DNA of 64,000 nucleotides from Paraburkholderia sp. IMGN_8 (GTDB lineage: Bacteria > Pseudomonadota > Gammaproteobacteria > Burkholderiales > Burkholderiaceae): assembly GCF_038050405.1 (NCBI RefSeq), contig NZ_CP150900.1, positions 3,038,001 through 3,102,000 on the forward strand. Reading direction: 5' to 3'. The position numbers were made by a program, and so were the translations under genes. Position 1 is the first letter of the stretch. Each line of letters starts with the position of its first letter. Below the pieces are notes generated by a model. It searched no databases. It was not told the DNA's origin and saw only the letters and a program-made list of their open reading frames with translations. Positions 49,798 through 57,551 of this stretch are shown here, one piece after another.

Positions 49798-50064
49798 TCA
49801 CTTCCGCACGGGAGACTGAGGCGCTGCGCATTGGAATATCATTGCGTCACGCTCCGGAGCACCAACCAGACTGACACTCTGTTCGCCGCAAATGGCTTTC
49901 GCCCTGCGCAGGCAGACATCCTTCCCACCCAACAGCCCCGAACAGGCTACGCGGAAGCGCTGAACACCACTGTCCGTCTTTATCGAATAATCGTTAGTTA
50001 ACGGCGTGGAAGATGACGAACACCCCGCAAGGGCTGCTACAAGCAACAGCGCAAGATATTTCAT
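49798..50064 (-). CDS. Small lipoprotein sharing the four-cysteine domain
   Basis: An 88-residue lipoprotein with lipobox LAGC and mature part SSSSTPL onward. FRVACSGLLGGKDVCLRRAKAIC and later AMIFQC repeat the four-cysteine pattern of the OmpA lipoprotein that follows 67 bases downstream. There is no other domain. ATG 50064 (MKYLALLLVAALAGC) is the sensible start; an ATG at 50094 would put ten extra residues before the signal. Probably co-transcribed with the OmpA lipoprotein. Confidence 0.82.
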   Translation of the reverse strand: MKYLALLLVAALAGCSSSSTPLTNDYSIKTDSGVQRFRVACSGLLGGKDVCLRRAKAICGEQSVSLVGAPERDAMIFQCAAPQSPVRK

Positions 50065-50354
50065 GACCCTTATCAATCTCCATTCAATCAGCAACTCGAT
50101 TCGATCGCCCGTGACGCGAGCGATCGACCGGACGCCTCAAAAGCCAGCGTAAATTAGTGATAGCAAGTCGCGTGGAACACCTTCACCCGCCGCTTCCAGA
50201 AGCCGAAAGATTAGCGATGGACTGCTCGCCCCGATATCGCAGCTCTTCGAAATTTCGTTGATTTATCCACGAGGGCGAAACTTGGCGGTCGTACGGGTTT
50301 GCGGATTTCAGCGCTGGTTTTTGTACACGCCAATCCGTTGCGATTCTGTTTTTC
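50065..50354. other. Right end of the island, no gene supported
   Basis: About 290 bases between the small lipoprotein start and the right flanking repeat. It should hold the promoter of the lipoprotein pair. I see no integrase site core, tRNA or inverted repeat at the junction. Confidence 0.4.
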
Positions 50355-50562
50355 TTGCTGGTGGAGTACGACATTCCGCACGGATGTCTGGGCGCGTATT
50401 ACCCGGAGACGAATCCGCGGGTGCCACTGTCTTCTGTCGCCGATGGCGCGGGGACGCCGACTTCGAAGTCGGTTCCTGTTCTGTTGAGTGCTTCTGCTGT
50501 GGAGGTTGCCGCAGCTTGACGGTCTAGATCTGGCTTTTTGTCAGATCGCGATGCGTCAGGTA
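50355..50562 (+). repeat. Right island-flanking direct repeat (208 bp)
   Basis: Copy of 29563-29770. The molybdoenzyme part is cut off at its 5' side and is only a relic here, whereas the ygjP tail is part of the intact gene that continues to 51027. It differs from the left copy at about 11 scattered positions. Confidence 0.93.
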
Positions 50563-51027
50563 TAGGCGCAGGTCGAATTCGATCTGGTGGTAGCCCGGTT
50601 GCATAAACTCGCAGAGGCGGTAGAACGCTTTGTTGTGGTCGCTTTCTTTCAGGTGGGCGAGTTCGTGCACGACGATCATTTTCAGGAATTCCGGCGCCGT
50701 GTCTTTGAATAGCGAGGCGATACGGATTTCTTTTTTTGCTTTGAGTTTGCCGCCTTGCACGCGGGAGATGCTCGTGTGGAGGCCTAACGCGTGGCGTACT
50801 ACATCGAGCTTGCTGTCGTAGATGACTTTGTCGATTTGTTCCGCGCTGCGGAGGTGTTCGCGCTTCAACGCTGCGCAGTAGTCGTATAGCGCTCGGTCGG
50901 TTTGCACCTCATGCGTGTTGGGGTACCTCTGGGCGAGGTAAGGGCCGAGTTGCTGGTCGGCTATCAGCTTTTTGACTTTTTCTTGTAGCGGGGCTGGGTA
51001 GCCGGTTAGGTATTTTAAGTGCTGCAT
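50524..51027 (-). CDS. YgjP-like M48-type metal-dependent hydrolase
   Basis: A 167-residue protein with the zinc motif VVHELAHLKESDHNKAFY (HExxH and a downstream His), typical of the YgjP/WLM family of DUF45 metallohydrolases. As I recall E. coli YgjP has been reported to act on UTP; peptidase activity has also been proposed for relatives. ATG 51027 gives the expected MQHLKYLTGYP start. Its last 12 codons lie within the island-flanking repeat. Upstream lies repeat element copy 3. Confidence 0.87.
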   Translation of the reverse strand: MQHLKYLTGYPAPLQEKVKKLIADQQLGPYLAQRYPNTHEVQTDRALYDYCAALKREHLRSAEQIDKVIYDSKLDVVRHALGLHTSISRVQGGKLKAKKEIRIASLFKDTAPEFLKMIVVHELAHLKESDHNKAFYRLCEFMQPGYHQIEFDLRLYLTHRDLTKSQI

Positions 51028-51040
51028 GTTTGGTTGCGCG

Positions 51041-51985
51041 TAGCGCGCTGATTTGGGTGTTTGTTTACGGTGTTGGGCTTTGCTTTCGTTTTTGCCTTCG
51101 CGGCGCTTTCTGTCTGTGCGCCTGCGGCGTTGGCCTTTCCTTGCTTTCTTAGTGGTCTATTGGCGTCGCCCCTGTGCGGGGCAGGCACTTACTTTCTTTG
51201 CCGCCGCAAAGAAAGTAAGCAAAGAAAGCGGCTTCACACCGCTAACGCTTAAGCGGGTCCCCTGGCCTGGAGGAGGTAGTGGAGCATCTGGAATCTGTGT
51301 CTCCGCACATTTTACTTTAGTGACAAGGCAGTCATACTTCCGGCGGCGCTTCGCGCGCCGCAGCGGTACTTCACAAAACCGATGGGGCGTACGCGCTTCC
51401 CGCATCATCCTTCCCGCCTCGCACTGCGTGCTCGCCGGAACGGTCTGCCAGGGAAACCAGGGGCTTCGTTTGTGCGTGGCGGGGGCCATCGGCTGCGCCT
51501 CGGCGAGGCGCTGCTTTGTGCAAGCGCGAACTATCACCCAGAGCGAAATGTCGGTACCACATTAAGCGTTGGCCATGCAACAGCATGGCCAACTCGCCGG
51601 GAAAAACGCGAGCGCTTCGGCGAGGCATGGGGAACGCGAGGGTGAGCCACCGCACCGCGCAAAACGTTGACGCGAAATTGGCAGGCGGTTTAATGAAGTA
51701 CCGCTTCGGCGCGCGCAGCGCCGCCGGAAGTATGACTGCCTTGTCACTCACGCCGAATGCGCGAGAGCACAGATTCCAGATGCTCCACTGCCTCCTCCAA
51801 GCCAGGGGACCCGCTTAAGCGTTAGCGGTGTGAAGCCGCTTTCTTTGCTTACTTTCTTTGCGGCGGCAAAGAAAGTGCCTGCCCCGCACAGGGGCGACGC
51901 TAATAGACCACTAACAAATCAAGGAAAGGCCAACACCGCAGGCGCACAGACCATAAGCGCCGCGAAGGCAAAAAAAAACAAACAC
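51041..51985. repeat. Long inverted-repeat element, copy 3
   Basis: Same build as copy 1: left arm about 51041-51375, spacer about 51376-51680 and right arm about 51681-51985. The spacer is also clearly similar to that of copy 1 (for example AAAACGTTGACGCGAAATTG in both). The right arm lacks four bases of one half-palindrome (CAAAGAAAGTGCC). It lies between the ygjP start and the glutamine synthetase-like stop. Confidence 0.85.
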
Positions 51986-52001
51986 CAAAAAGCAACAACC
52001 C

Positions 52002-53348
52002 TTAGAGAAACCACCGATATTCCCGCGCATTGACTTCATTCATGAAGTCCAGAAAATCCTGGCGCTTATGCTCACAGAAGACCATAACAAACTCCTCCCC
52101 CAATCCCTCCTGCACCACCGGATGGTCCAACATCCCAGCAACAGCTGTAAGCATATCTTTAGGAAAATCAACACCACTCCCACGATCCTCGTTAAGCGGC
52201 GCGATGGGCTCGCAAGCAGCATCCAACCCATACTCCATACCAGTGAGAATAGCAGCCAGCACCAGATAAGGATTAGCATCGGCCCCCGCCAGCCGATGCT
52301 CAATCCGCAGGTTGCGGTCATCCGATTCAGGAATGCGAATACACGCATCGCGGTCTTCAAACCCCCAACTGGCGCGGCTGGCAGCATTCGCCTTCCAGCC
52401 ATAGCGGCGAAAAGCGTTGTGATTCGCAGCGAACACAGGCATGCAATGCGGCAGCAAAGCCAGACACCCAGCCACCGCGTGACGCATCGGCCGCTGGCCG
52501 TCCGCGGCCAGCAGGTTGTTGCCGCCCTCGTCGTAGAGGCTCACATGCACATGCATGCCGCTGCCCGGCGCATGCAGATACGGCTTGCTCATGAAGCTCG
52601 CACGGTAGCCATGCTTCATCGCCACGCCACGCGTGCTGCGGCAGAATAACGCCGCCCAGTCTGCGGCACGCAGACCGTCGTCGTGATGACCGAAGTTGAT
52701 CTCGAACTGCCCGGGTCCCAATTCGGCGGTGATCGCCGTAGCATCCACGCCCTGCTCGCGTGCGGTATCGACCATCTCGTGGAGCACGCCGGAGAAACGG
52801 GACAGTCGCTCGATGTGCATGTTCGGCTGGTCGTCCCTGTCGTCGCAGAGCGGGTCGCGTGGGAACTGCGGCAGGCCGTTCTCGAGCCTCGCGTCGAACA
52901 GGTAGAACTCCAGCTCGAAAGCCACTACCGGACGGATGCCGCGCCGTTCGAAGCGTTTCAGCACCCGTGCCAGCACCTCGCGCGGTTCGAACTCGATGGG
53001 CGCCTCGGTGCCGTCCGAGCTGATCAACATCTGTCCCAATGGCCGGCCCTCCCATCTCACCGGCTTGAGGGTGCCAGCGATCAGGCGGCGTGTCGCATCC
53101 GGATCGCCGTCGTTGAAGCAATAATCGCCGATCGGGTACAAACCGCCCTGCGTACCCAGCAATATGCAGTTCTGCGGCAACTTCAGAAGGCCGCCGACAG
53201 CGACCTTCTCCAGCATGTCCACCGGGTATCGCTTGCCATAGAAGTGCCCAGGGATATCCAGGCAAATGAGATCGACGTAGCGCACCTCGGGATACGCCGC
53301 ACGGAAGGCGCGCACTTCACTGAGCAGGTCTGCGGTAGAGGAAGCCAC
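52002..53348 (-). CDS. Glutamine synthetase-family protein, PuuA-like
   Basis: A 448-residue GS-fold ligase. Signature pieces: VAFELEFYLFD, AELGPGQFEINF, GSGMHVHVSLYD and LRIEHRLAGADANPYLVLAA. The absence of an adenylylation-site region and a length of about 450 point to the gamma-glutamylpolyamine synthetase group (PuuA), which joins glutamate to putrescine or similar amines. The GTG start at 53348 has AGAAGGAC upstream. Neighbouring PuuR-like regulator and FAD amine oxidoreductase support polyamine or amine catabolism. Other GS-like ligases acting on ethanolamine or aromatic amines cannot be excluded. Confidence 0.87.
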   Translation of the reverse strand: MASSTADLLSEVRAFRAAYPEVRYVDLICLDIPGHFYGKRYPVDMLEKVAVGGLLKLPQNCILLGTQGGLYPIGDYCFNDGDPDATRRLIAGTLKPVRWEGRPLGQMLISSDGTEAPIEFEPREVLARVLKRFERRGIRPVVAFELEFYLFDARLENGLPQFPRDPLCDDRDDQPNMHIERLSRFSGVLHEMVDTAREQGVDATAITAELGPGQFEINFGHHDDGLRAADWAALFCRSTRGVAMKHGYRASFMSKPYLHAPGSGMHVHVSLYDEGGNNLLAADGQRPMRHAVAGCLALLPHCMPVFAANHNAFRRYGWKANAASRASWGFEDRDACIRIPESDDRNLRIEHRLAGADANPYLVLAAILTGMEYGLDAACEPIAPLNEDRGSGVDFPKDMLTAVAGMLDHPVVQEGLGEEFVMVFCEHKRQDFLDFMNEVNAREYRWFL

Positions 53349-53359
53349 GTTGTTGTCCT

Positions 53360-53371
53360 TCTCATGAAAAA
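53360..53371. promoter_or_regulatory. Candidate operator upstream of the GS-like gene
   Basis: TCTCATGAAAAA, whose reverse complement TTTTTCATGAGA matches the TTTTTCATGAAA array at 55403-55460. It is centred about 17 bases before the GTG start, so a bound protein could block initiation. Confidence 0.5.
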
Positions 53372-53519
53372 TTGATGATCGAGATTCAGTTCAATGCCGT
53401 AAGAATCCGTAGGCAAGATGACGGCGGGACAGGATGCGGGATTCCCAATTCAGCAAATTAGCAATCCGAATTTTCATTCAAAGAAAGCATCGCCTGGCGC
53501 GTCGAAGGCCGGCTGAATT

Positions 53520-54077
53520 CTAGGTGAACACCCAAAGTACCCGGGTCGGTTGGTCAGACAGATTGGCGTAGCGGAACTGAGCGTGCGCCGGCACCTGAAA
53601 GCCGTCGTTGGGGCCCAGGGTCACCGGCTTCGTCTCGCCTTCCAGCCAGATGGTCAACTCGCCTTCGAGGACGAAGCCACCCTGCTCATCGCTGTCATTC
53701 AGAGGCCTGTCGCCGCTGCTGGCGCCAGGGGCCAGGTGGCTTTCCAGCATGGAAAAGCCCGCTGACATGTTCGGCGACACCAGCACGTCGGTGACGCCCT
53801 CGGCGTAATAGAGGGTGCGGCGTTCGTCGGGCCGGGTCACCCACGGCAGCGCACGCGGCTTGCTCAGGCTATAGAAATAAGTGGTGGGTACGCCCAAGGC
53901 CTCACCGATGGCGGTCAGGTCGCCCACAGTCGGACGCGAGAGGCCGCGCTCGATCTGGGAGAGGAAACCTACCGAGCGGCCAATCTTTTCCGCCAATGCA
54001 CCCAAGGTCACCTTCCTGTGCTTGCGCAGGTCGCGAATCAATATCGCAAGACCTTCAATCTCTTCCTGCTTGTTCAT
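53520..54077 (-). CDS. PuuR-like regulator: Cro/C1 helix-turn-helix plus cupin
   Basis: A 185-residue protein: residues about 8-65 are an XRE helix-turn-helix (VTLGALAEKIGRSVGFLSQI-ERGLSRPTVGDL), and the C-terminal half is a cupin (DEQGGFVLEGELTIWLEGET, GPNDGFQVPAHAQFRYANLS). This is the build of PuuR, repressor of putrescine catabolism. Start ATG 54077, after GAGGGG. It lies 26 bases downstream of the FAD oxidoreductase gene and upstream of the GS-like gene. The TTTTTCATGAAA sites before both neighbours are its likely operators. The ligand is probably an amine. Confidence 0.9.
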   Translation of the reverse strand: MNKQEEIEGLAILIRDLRKHRKVTLGALAEKIGRSVGFLSQIERGLSRPTVGDLTAIGEALGVPTTYFYSLSKPRALPWVTRPDERRTLYYAEGVTDVLVSPNMSAGFSMLESHLAPGASSGDRPLNDSDEQGGFVLEGELTIWLEGETKPVTLGPNDGFQVPAHAQFRYANLSDQPTRVLWVFT

Positions 54078-54103
54078 CTTTTGCCCCTCTTCTGCCCTTT
54101 CTC

Positions 54104-55393
54104 TCACACTCTATCGCGCAGGCGATACCAGGTTTTCCCAATGACCTCCAGCGGCGCCGCCAGCAGCGCGCCGCCCGGGAAAGGCGGATTGTGGATGGAC
54201 TGATACAGGCGCAGCAGTTCGTCGTCGCCGAGAATGGCGTCGGCCACTGCACGGGCAGCGGCGAGCGTCGGCAGCACGCCATGACCCGAATAGCCCTGCA
54301 GCCAGTAGCGCTCGCCCTGGCGACCGATATCCGGCGTGCGTTTCATGCTGATATCGATATGTCCGCCCCAGGCAAACTCCAGCGCCACCCCTCGCAGTTG
54401 CGGGAACGCCCGTTCCAGGTAGGGCCGGGTGACCGCCGCGATATCTTTTGGAATACCACCCGCGTAAGTGCAGCCGCCGCCGAATAGCAGGCGGTTGTCC
54501 GGACTCAGGCGAAAGTAATCGGGAACGAACTGATTGTCGATCACGCAGTTGTTGCGCGGCAGCAGCGAGCGGGCCAGTTCCGGTTTCAGCTGCGAGGTGG
54601 CCACCTGATACGTGCCGACCGGCAGCACGCGCCTCGCAAGCTTGCGGTCGAGCCGGTCGAGATACGCGTTGCAGGCGAGCACCAGCACATCGGCACGCAC
54701 CTCGCCCTTATCGGTGCGCGCCACATAACCGGCGGGCGTTTCGCGGTAGTCCAGCACGTGGCTCTGTTCGAAGATGCGCCCGCCAGCCTGCTCGATCGCC
54801 GCCGTCAGACCTTGGGCCAGCTTCAACGGATTCAGGTGCCCAGCCTCGGGATCGTAGAGCGCCGCACGATAACGCTCGCTTGCAATCCACTGGGGCATTT
54901 CCTCGCGAGGGATGAAGCGCATGCGGTCGTAGCCCCACTTCTCCACGGCCTCCCGCTGGGCCTCCTGCAGGAGACCGACGCGGCGCGGCAGCACCGCCGC
55001 CCACAAACTGCCGGCCCGGTAGTCGGCATCAAAGCCATGACGCTGCGGCAGTTCGCGTATCTCCGCGGCGGCCCAACGCATGCTGTCCCACAGTTGGCGG
55101 GCGCGCTCCTGCCCCAGCGCCGCTTCCAGCGGCGGCATGTCGCACGACCAGCCGAGCAGCGCCTGGCCGCCATTGCGCCCGGACGCAGCCCAAGCCACCC
55201 GGCTGGCCTCGAGCAAGGTCACCCGCTTGCCTGCCAAAGCCAGGCGCAGCGCGGTGTGCAGCCCGCTGAAACCGGCGCCGACAACTAACACCTCGGTGTC
55301 CAGGCGGTCTTCCAAAGCCGGGCGCAACGGAATCGGGCCGGGATAGGTTCGCGCGTAGTAGCTCGCGACGTGCCGGGCGGACTGATGGAACAT
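54104..55393 (-). CDS. FAD-dependent amine/amino-acid oxidoreductase, PuuB-like
   Basis: A 429-residue DAO-family flavoprotein with the Rossmann FAD motif VLVVGAGFSGLHTALRLALAG at about 35-55, GRNGGQALLGWSCDM (typical of PuuB-type oxidases), and C-terminal WGGHIDISMKRTPDIGRQGE and GYSGHGVLPTLAAARAVADA. PuuB oxidises gamma-glutamylputrescine. ATG 55393 (MFHQSARHVASYYART) is preferred: the frame opens at 55486, but that extension crosses the operator array. First gene of the three-gene set. Confidence 0.88.
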   Translation of the reverse strand: MFHQSARHVASYYARTYPGPIPLRPALEDRLDTEVLVVGAGFSGLHTALRLALAGKRVTLLEASRVAWAASGRNGGQALLGWSCDMPPLEAALGQERARQLWDSMRWAAAEIRELPQRHGFDADYRAGSLWAAVLPRRVGLLQEAQREAVEKWGYDRMRFIPREEMPQWIASERYRAALYDPEAGHLNPLKLAQGLTAAIEQAGGRIFEQSHVLDYRETPAGYVARTDKGEVRADVLVLACNAYLDRLDRKLARRVLPVGTYQVATSQLKPELARSLLPRNNCVIDNQFVPDYFRLSPDNRLLFGGGCTYAGGIPKDIAAVTRPYLERAFPQLRGVALEFAWGGHIDISMKRTPDIGRQGERYWLQGYSGHGVLPTLAAARAVADAILGDDELLRLYQSIHNPPFPGGALLAAPLEVIGKTWYRLRDRV

Positions 55394-55402
55394 TGGCAGT
55401 GG

Positions 55403-55460
55403 CTCGTGAAAAATCCAATCGATAATTTCATGAAAAAATAGCACCGATTTTTCATGAAAG
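55403..55460. promoter_or_regulatory. Triple operator array upstream of the FAD oxidoreductase gene
   Basis: Three copies of a palindromic site with cores TCGTGA (55404-55409), TCATGA (55428-55433) and TCATGA (55452-55457), centres exactly 24 bases apart. The two right copies are TTTCATGAAA flanked by extra A/T, giving consensus TTTTTCATGAAA in one direction. Located 10-67 bases before the start codon. Probably bound by the PuuR-like protein encoded next door. Confidence 0.7.
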
Positions 55461-55659
55461 CAATCGTGATCTTCACTTTCCTTCACCTTCAGTCAGCCGA
55501 GGCATGGCGGCCCGATATCTTCAGCCGCCATGCCATGCACCGGTCGCCGCTATCGCAGCGTCAGCGTTTGCCCGGCCGCGGATCGCTCCTGCCCGGCAAC
55601 CCGGTGTCGAGGTGACCCGGATCCTGTTGCGTATTTCGGTAATCGGAAAGACCAGGCGA

Positions 55660-55740
55660 GTGGCGCGTAAAGTACAAATTTGGGCGGCACAGGTCAAGCT
55701 CCCACGGATGACTTGCGATTGAATAGGAACTGGAGATTGC
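55660..55740 (+). repeat. 81-bp direct repeat, left copy
   Basis: Runs from GTGGCGCGTAAAGTACAAAT to GGAGATTGC and matches 58854-58934 (GTGGCGCGCAAAGTACAAAT...) with about 15-18 differences. It precedes the cupin dioxygenase gene. Could be a relic of an insertion-sequence end; I do not recognise the element. Confidence 0.65.
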
Positions 55741-55793
55741 GCACAGCTCGCGCTGCGCACACCCAGCCCTCAACACAATCGGAGACGCATTCC

Positions 55794-56300
55794 ATGAACG
55801 CAGAAGCTATGCAAGCCCTCAACGATGTTTCCGCGATCGACACGGTCCATATCGGTGGAAACTCCACGCCATGGATTCCCTTCGCCCCTATCAACGACAA
55901 AATTCTACTCAAATACTTCAAAATCAACCCCGTCACGGGCGAAGTGGTATTGCTCATGAAGGCGGCCAAAGGCGAAGGCGCGCATATTCATCGCCATACC
56001 GGCACGGTGATGGTCTACACACTCAGCGGTCGTTGGAAATACGACCAGCACGATTGGATCGCGCAAGCCGGAGATTTCGTTTTTGAGCCGTCGGAGTCGT
56101 CACACTCGTTCACGAATCTCTCCGACGACGACAACGGTATGGCGCTCGTCGTGTCGACCGGAGAGCTCCACTTCCTCGACGAAGACGGCAAGGTCACGTT
56201 CGTCGAAACGTGGCGGACGGCTTTGAGCCGCTATCAGGAATACTGCAATGCCAATCAGGTACCCGAGATCGACCTGATCGGCTGCCAGGGCGACCGCTAA
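55794..56300 (+). CDS. Cupin dioxygenase, 2,4'-dihydroxyacetophenone-dioxygenase/Dke1-like
   Basis: A 168-residue cupin. GEGAHIHRHTGTVMVYTLSGRW supplies metal ligands (H-x-H, late Glu replaced by polar residues) and FVFEPSESSHSF the second motif His. The overall pattern (WIPFAPINDKILLKYFKINP start) resembles 2,4'-dihydroxyacetophenone dioxygenase and acetylacetone dioxygenase, iron enzymes that cleave C-C bonds of diketone-like substrates. GGAGACG precedes ATG 55794. Followed without a gap by a hydrolase remnant, then a 3-hydroxyacyl-CoA dehydrogenase-like gene: a small catabolic set. Substrate unknown. Confidence 0.78.
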   Translation: MNAEAMQALNDVSAIDTVHIGGNSTPWIPFAPINDKILLKYFKINPVTGEVVLLMKAAKGEGAHIHRHTGTVMVYTLSGRWKYDQHDWIAQAGDFVFEPSESSHSFTNLSDDDNGMALVVSTGELHFLDEDGKVTFVETWRTALSRYQEYCNANQVPEIDLIGCQGDR

Positions 56301-56543
56301 GATCGCGCGCTCCCCGACGACCTGTCTTATCCCGCAGGCCGCGTTACCCGCTCGACGCTCTACATTTGGGGATCCGAAGACCGCGCCCTGAGCCGCGAAG
56401 CCGCGCTGCTCACGGGCGGCTTCGTCGACGGGCCCTACCGTTTCGAAATACTCGAGGGGGCAAGTCACTGGCCCCCGGAAGAAGCGCCGGACCGGATCAT
56501 CCCATTGCTGCTCGACCATCTCGCCGCCTCACCGTTGGCGTGA
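56301..56543 (+). pseudogene. Alpha/beta hydrolase, 5'-truncated remnant
   Basis: From the base after the cupin stop an open frame of 80 codons has no start but reads as the C-terminal third of an alpha/beta hydrolase: RSTLYIWGSEDRALSREAA (strand plus catalytic Asp), YRFEILEGASHWPPEEAPD (catalytic His), then RIIPLLLDHL. Nucleophile and core are missing, and the stop at 56543 is natural. The break point abutting the cupin stop suggests a deletion that fused the two genes' borders. Confidence 0.75.
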
Positions 56544-56605
56544 ATCCTCGTACCGGCAAAAGGTCCAACCCATCCGATATACGGTACGCACCGTACCCGT
56601 CACTC

Positions 56606-57532
56606 ATGCCCTCTCATTCCCTAAACGACAATCAGCCGATCGCACGCGTCATGGTGGCCGGCACCGGCGTGCTGGGCGCGCAGATCGCCTTTCAGTGCGC
56701 GTTTTCCGGTATCGACGTCGTAGCCTACGACGTCGATACCGCCTGCCTGGATCGCGCGAACGCCCGTTTTGATGCACTAGGGCGCGTCTACGCTGCGGAC
56801 CTCGGCGCCCCTCGCGAGCAGATCGAAGCCACGCTGGCACGCATCGAGGGCAATACTGTCATCGGTTCGGCCGTTGCTGACGCGGACCTCGTCATCGAAG
56901 CCATCCCCGAGGATCTGGCAATCAAGCAGTCTTTCTACCGTTCACTGTCGGCTGTAGCGCCGGCCGGCACCATCTTTGCGAGCAATTCGTCGACGCTGGT
57001 GCCGAGCCAGTTTGCCATGTTCACCGACCGGCCCGAGCGCGTACTGAGCCTGCATTTCGCGCACGAAGTGTGGAAACACAACATCGCCGAAATCATGGGA
57101 CATCCGGGAACCGACCCCGCCGTGTTCGCGCGCATGGTGCAGTTCGCACACCGTATTGGCATGGTGCCTCTAGCGCTGCGCAAGGAGCAGCCCGGCTACC
57201 TGCTGAATACCATGCTTGTCCCGATGTTGATCGCCGCGCTGGGTCTGCTGGTCAACGAGGTCGCCGACGTGCAGACGATCGACAAGGCGTGGATGATTGC
57301 GAAGGGGGATCGAATTGGCCCATTCGGCATTCTCGACGGAATCGGCATGACGACCGTCTATAACGTTACGCGCGCTCACGCGGAACGTACGGGCGATTCG
57401 ACACATCGGCGCATCGCGGAATACGTGAAAACGCATTTCATAGATACCGGGGATATCGGCGAGTCAGTGGGACGCGGCTTCTATCAATATCCCGATCCGG
57501 AATTCCTGGATCCAACGTTCGTCGCCGCGTGA
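56606..57532 (+). CDS. 3-hydroxyacyl-CoA dehydrogenase-family protein
   Basis: A 308-residue NAD-dependent dehydrogenase. MVAGTGVLGAQIAFQCAFSG is the N-terminal Rossmann GxGxxG, VIEAIPEDLAIKQSFYRSL the usual E-x-x-x-E-x segment, SNSSTLVPSQFA the catalytic Ser/Asn region and LHFAHEVWKHNIAEIMGH the His/Glu part. The C-terminal domain (RKEQPGYLLNTMLVPML, IGPFGILDGIGMTTVYN) completes the fold. No hydratase domain. It may act on a hydroxyacyl-CoA or a free hydroxy acid such as carnitine. ATG 56606; frame open upstream without similarity. Confidence 0.87.
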   Translation: MPSHSLNDNQPIARVMVAGTGVLGAQIAFQCAFSGIDVVAYDVDTACLDRANARFDALGRVYAADLGAPREQIEATLARIEGNTVIGSAVADADLVIEAIPEDLAIKQSFYRSLSAVAPAGTIFASNSSTLVPSQFAMFTDRPERVLSLHFAHEVWKHNIAEIMGHPGTDPAVFARMVQFAHRIGMVPLALRKEQPGYLLNTMLVPMLIAALGLLVNEVADVQTIDKAWMIAKGDRIGPFGILDGIGMTTVYNVTRAHAERTGDSTHRRIAEYVKTHFIDTGDIGESVGRGFYQYPDPEFLDPTFVAA

Positions 57533-57551
57533 AACCCAGGACAGGGTATTG

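Larger units (their letters stand above)
29771..50354. mobile_element. Genomic island carrying a trimeric adhesin and glycosylation locus
   Basis: A 20.6-kb segment between the two 208-bp direct repeats. Joining the intact molybdoenzyme 3' end at 29727 to the intact ygjP-like gene at 50524 restores a simple convergent pair, so this segment is an insertion relative to that arrangement. Its G+C is visibly lower and its codon use less extreme than the bcs region. Content: membrane protein, GT41 glycosyltransferase, EAL protein, hybrid kinase, response regulator, two gene relics, three DUF2827 genes, trimeric autotransporter and two lipoproteins. No integrase or transposase was found inside, so entry by homologous exchange of the flanks is as plausible as site-specific integration. 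Confidence 0.8.

Noticed and set aside
29771..50354. Looked for an integrase, transposase, tRNA or att core at the island edges.
   Set aside because: None visible; the only repeats are the 208-bp gene-junction copies.
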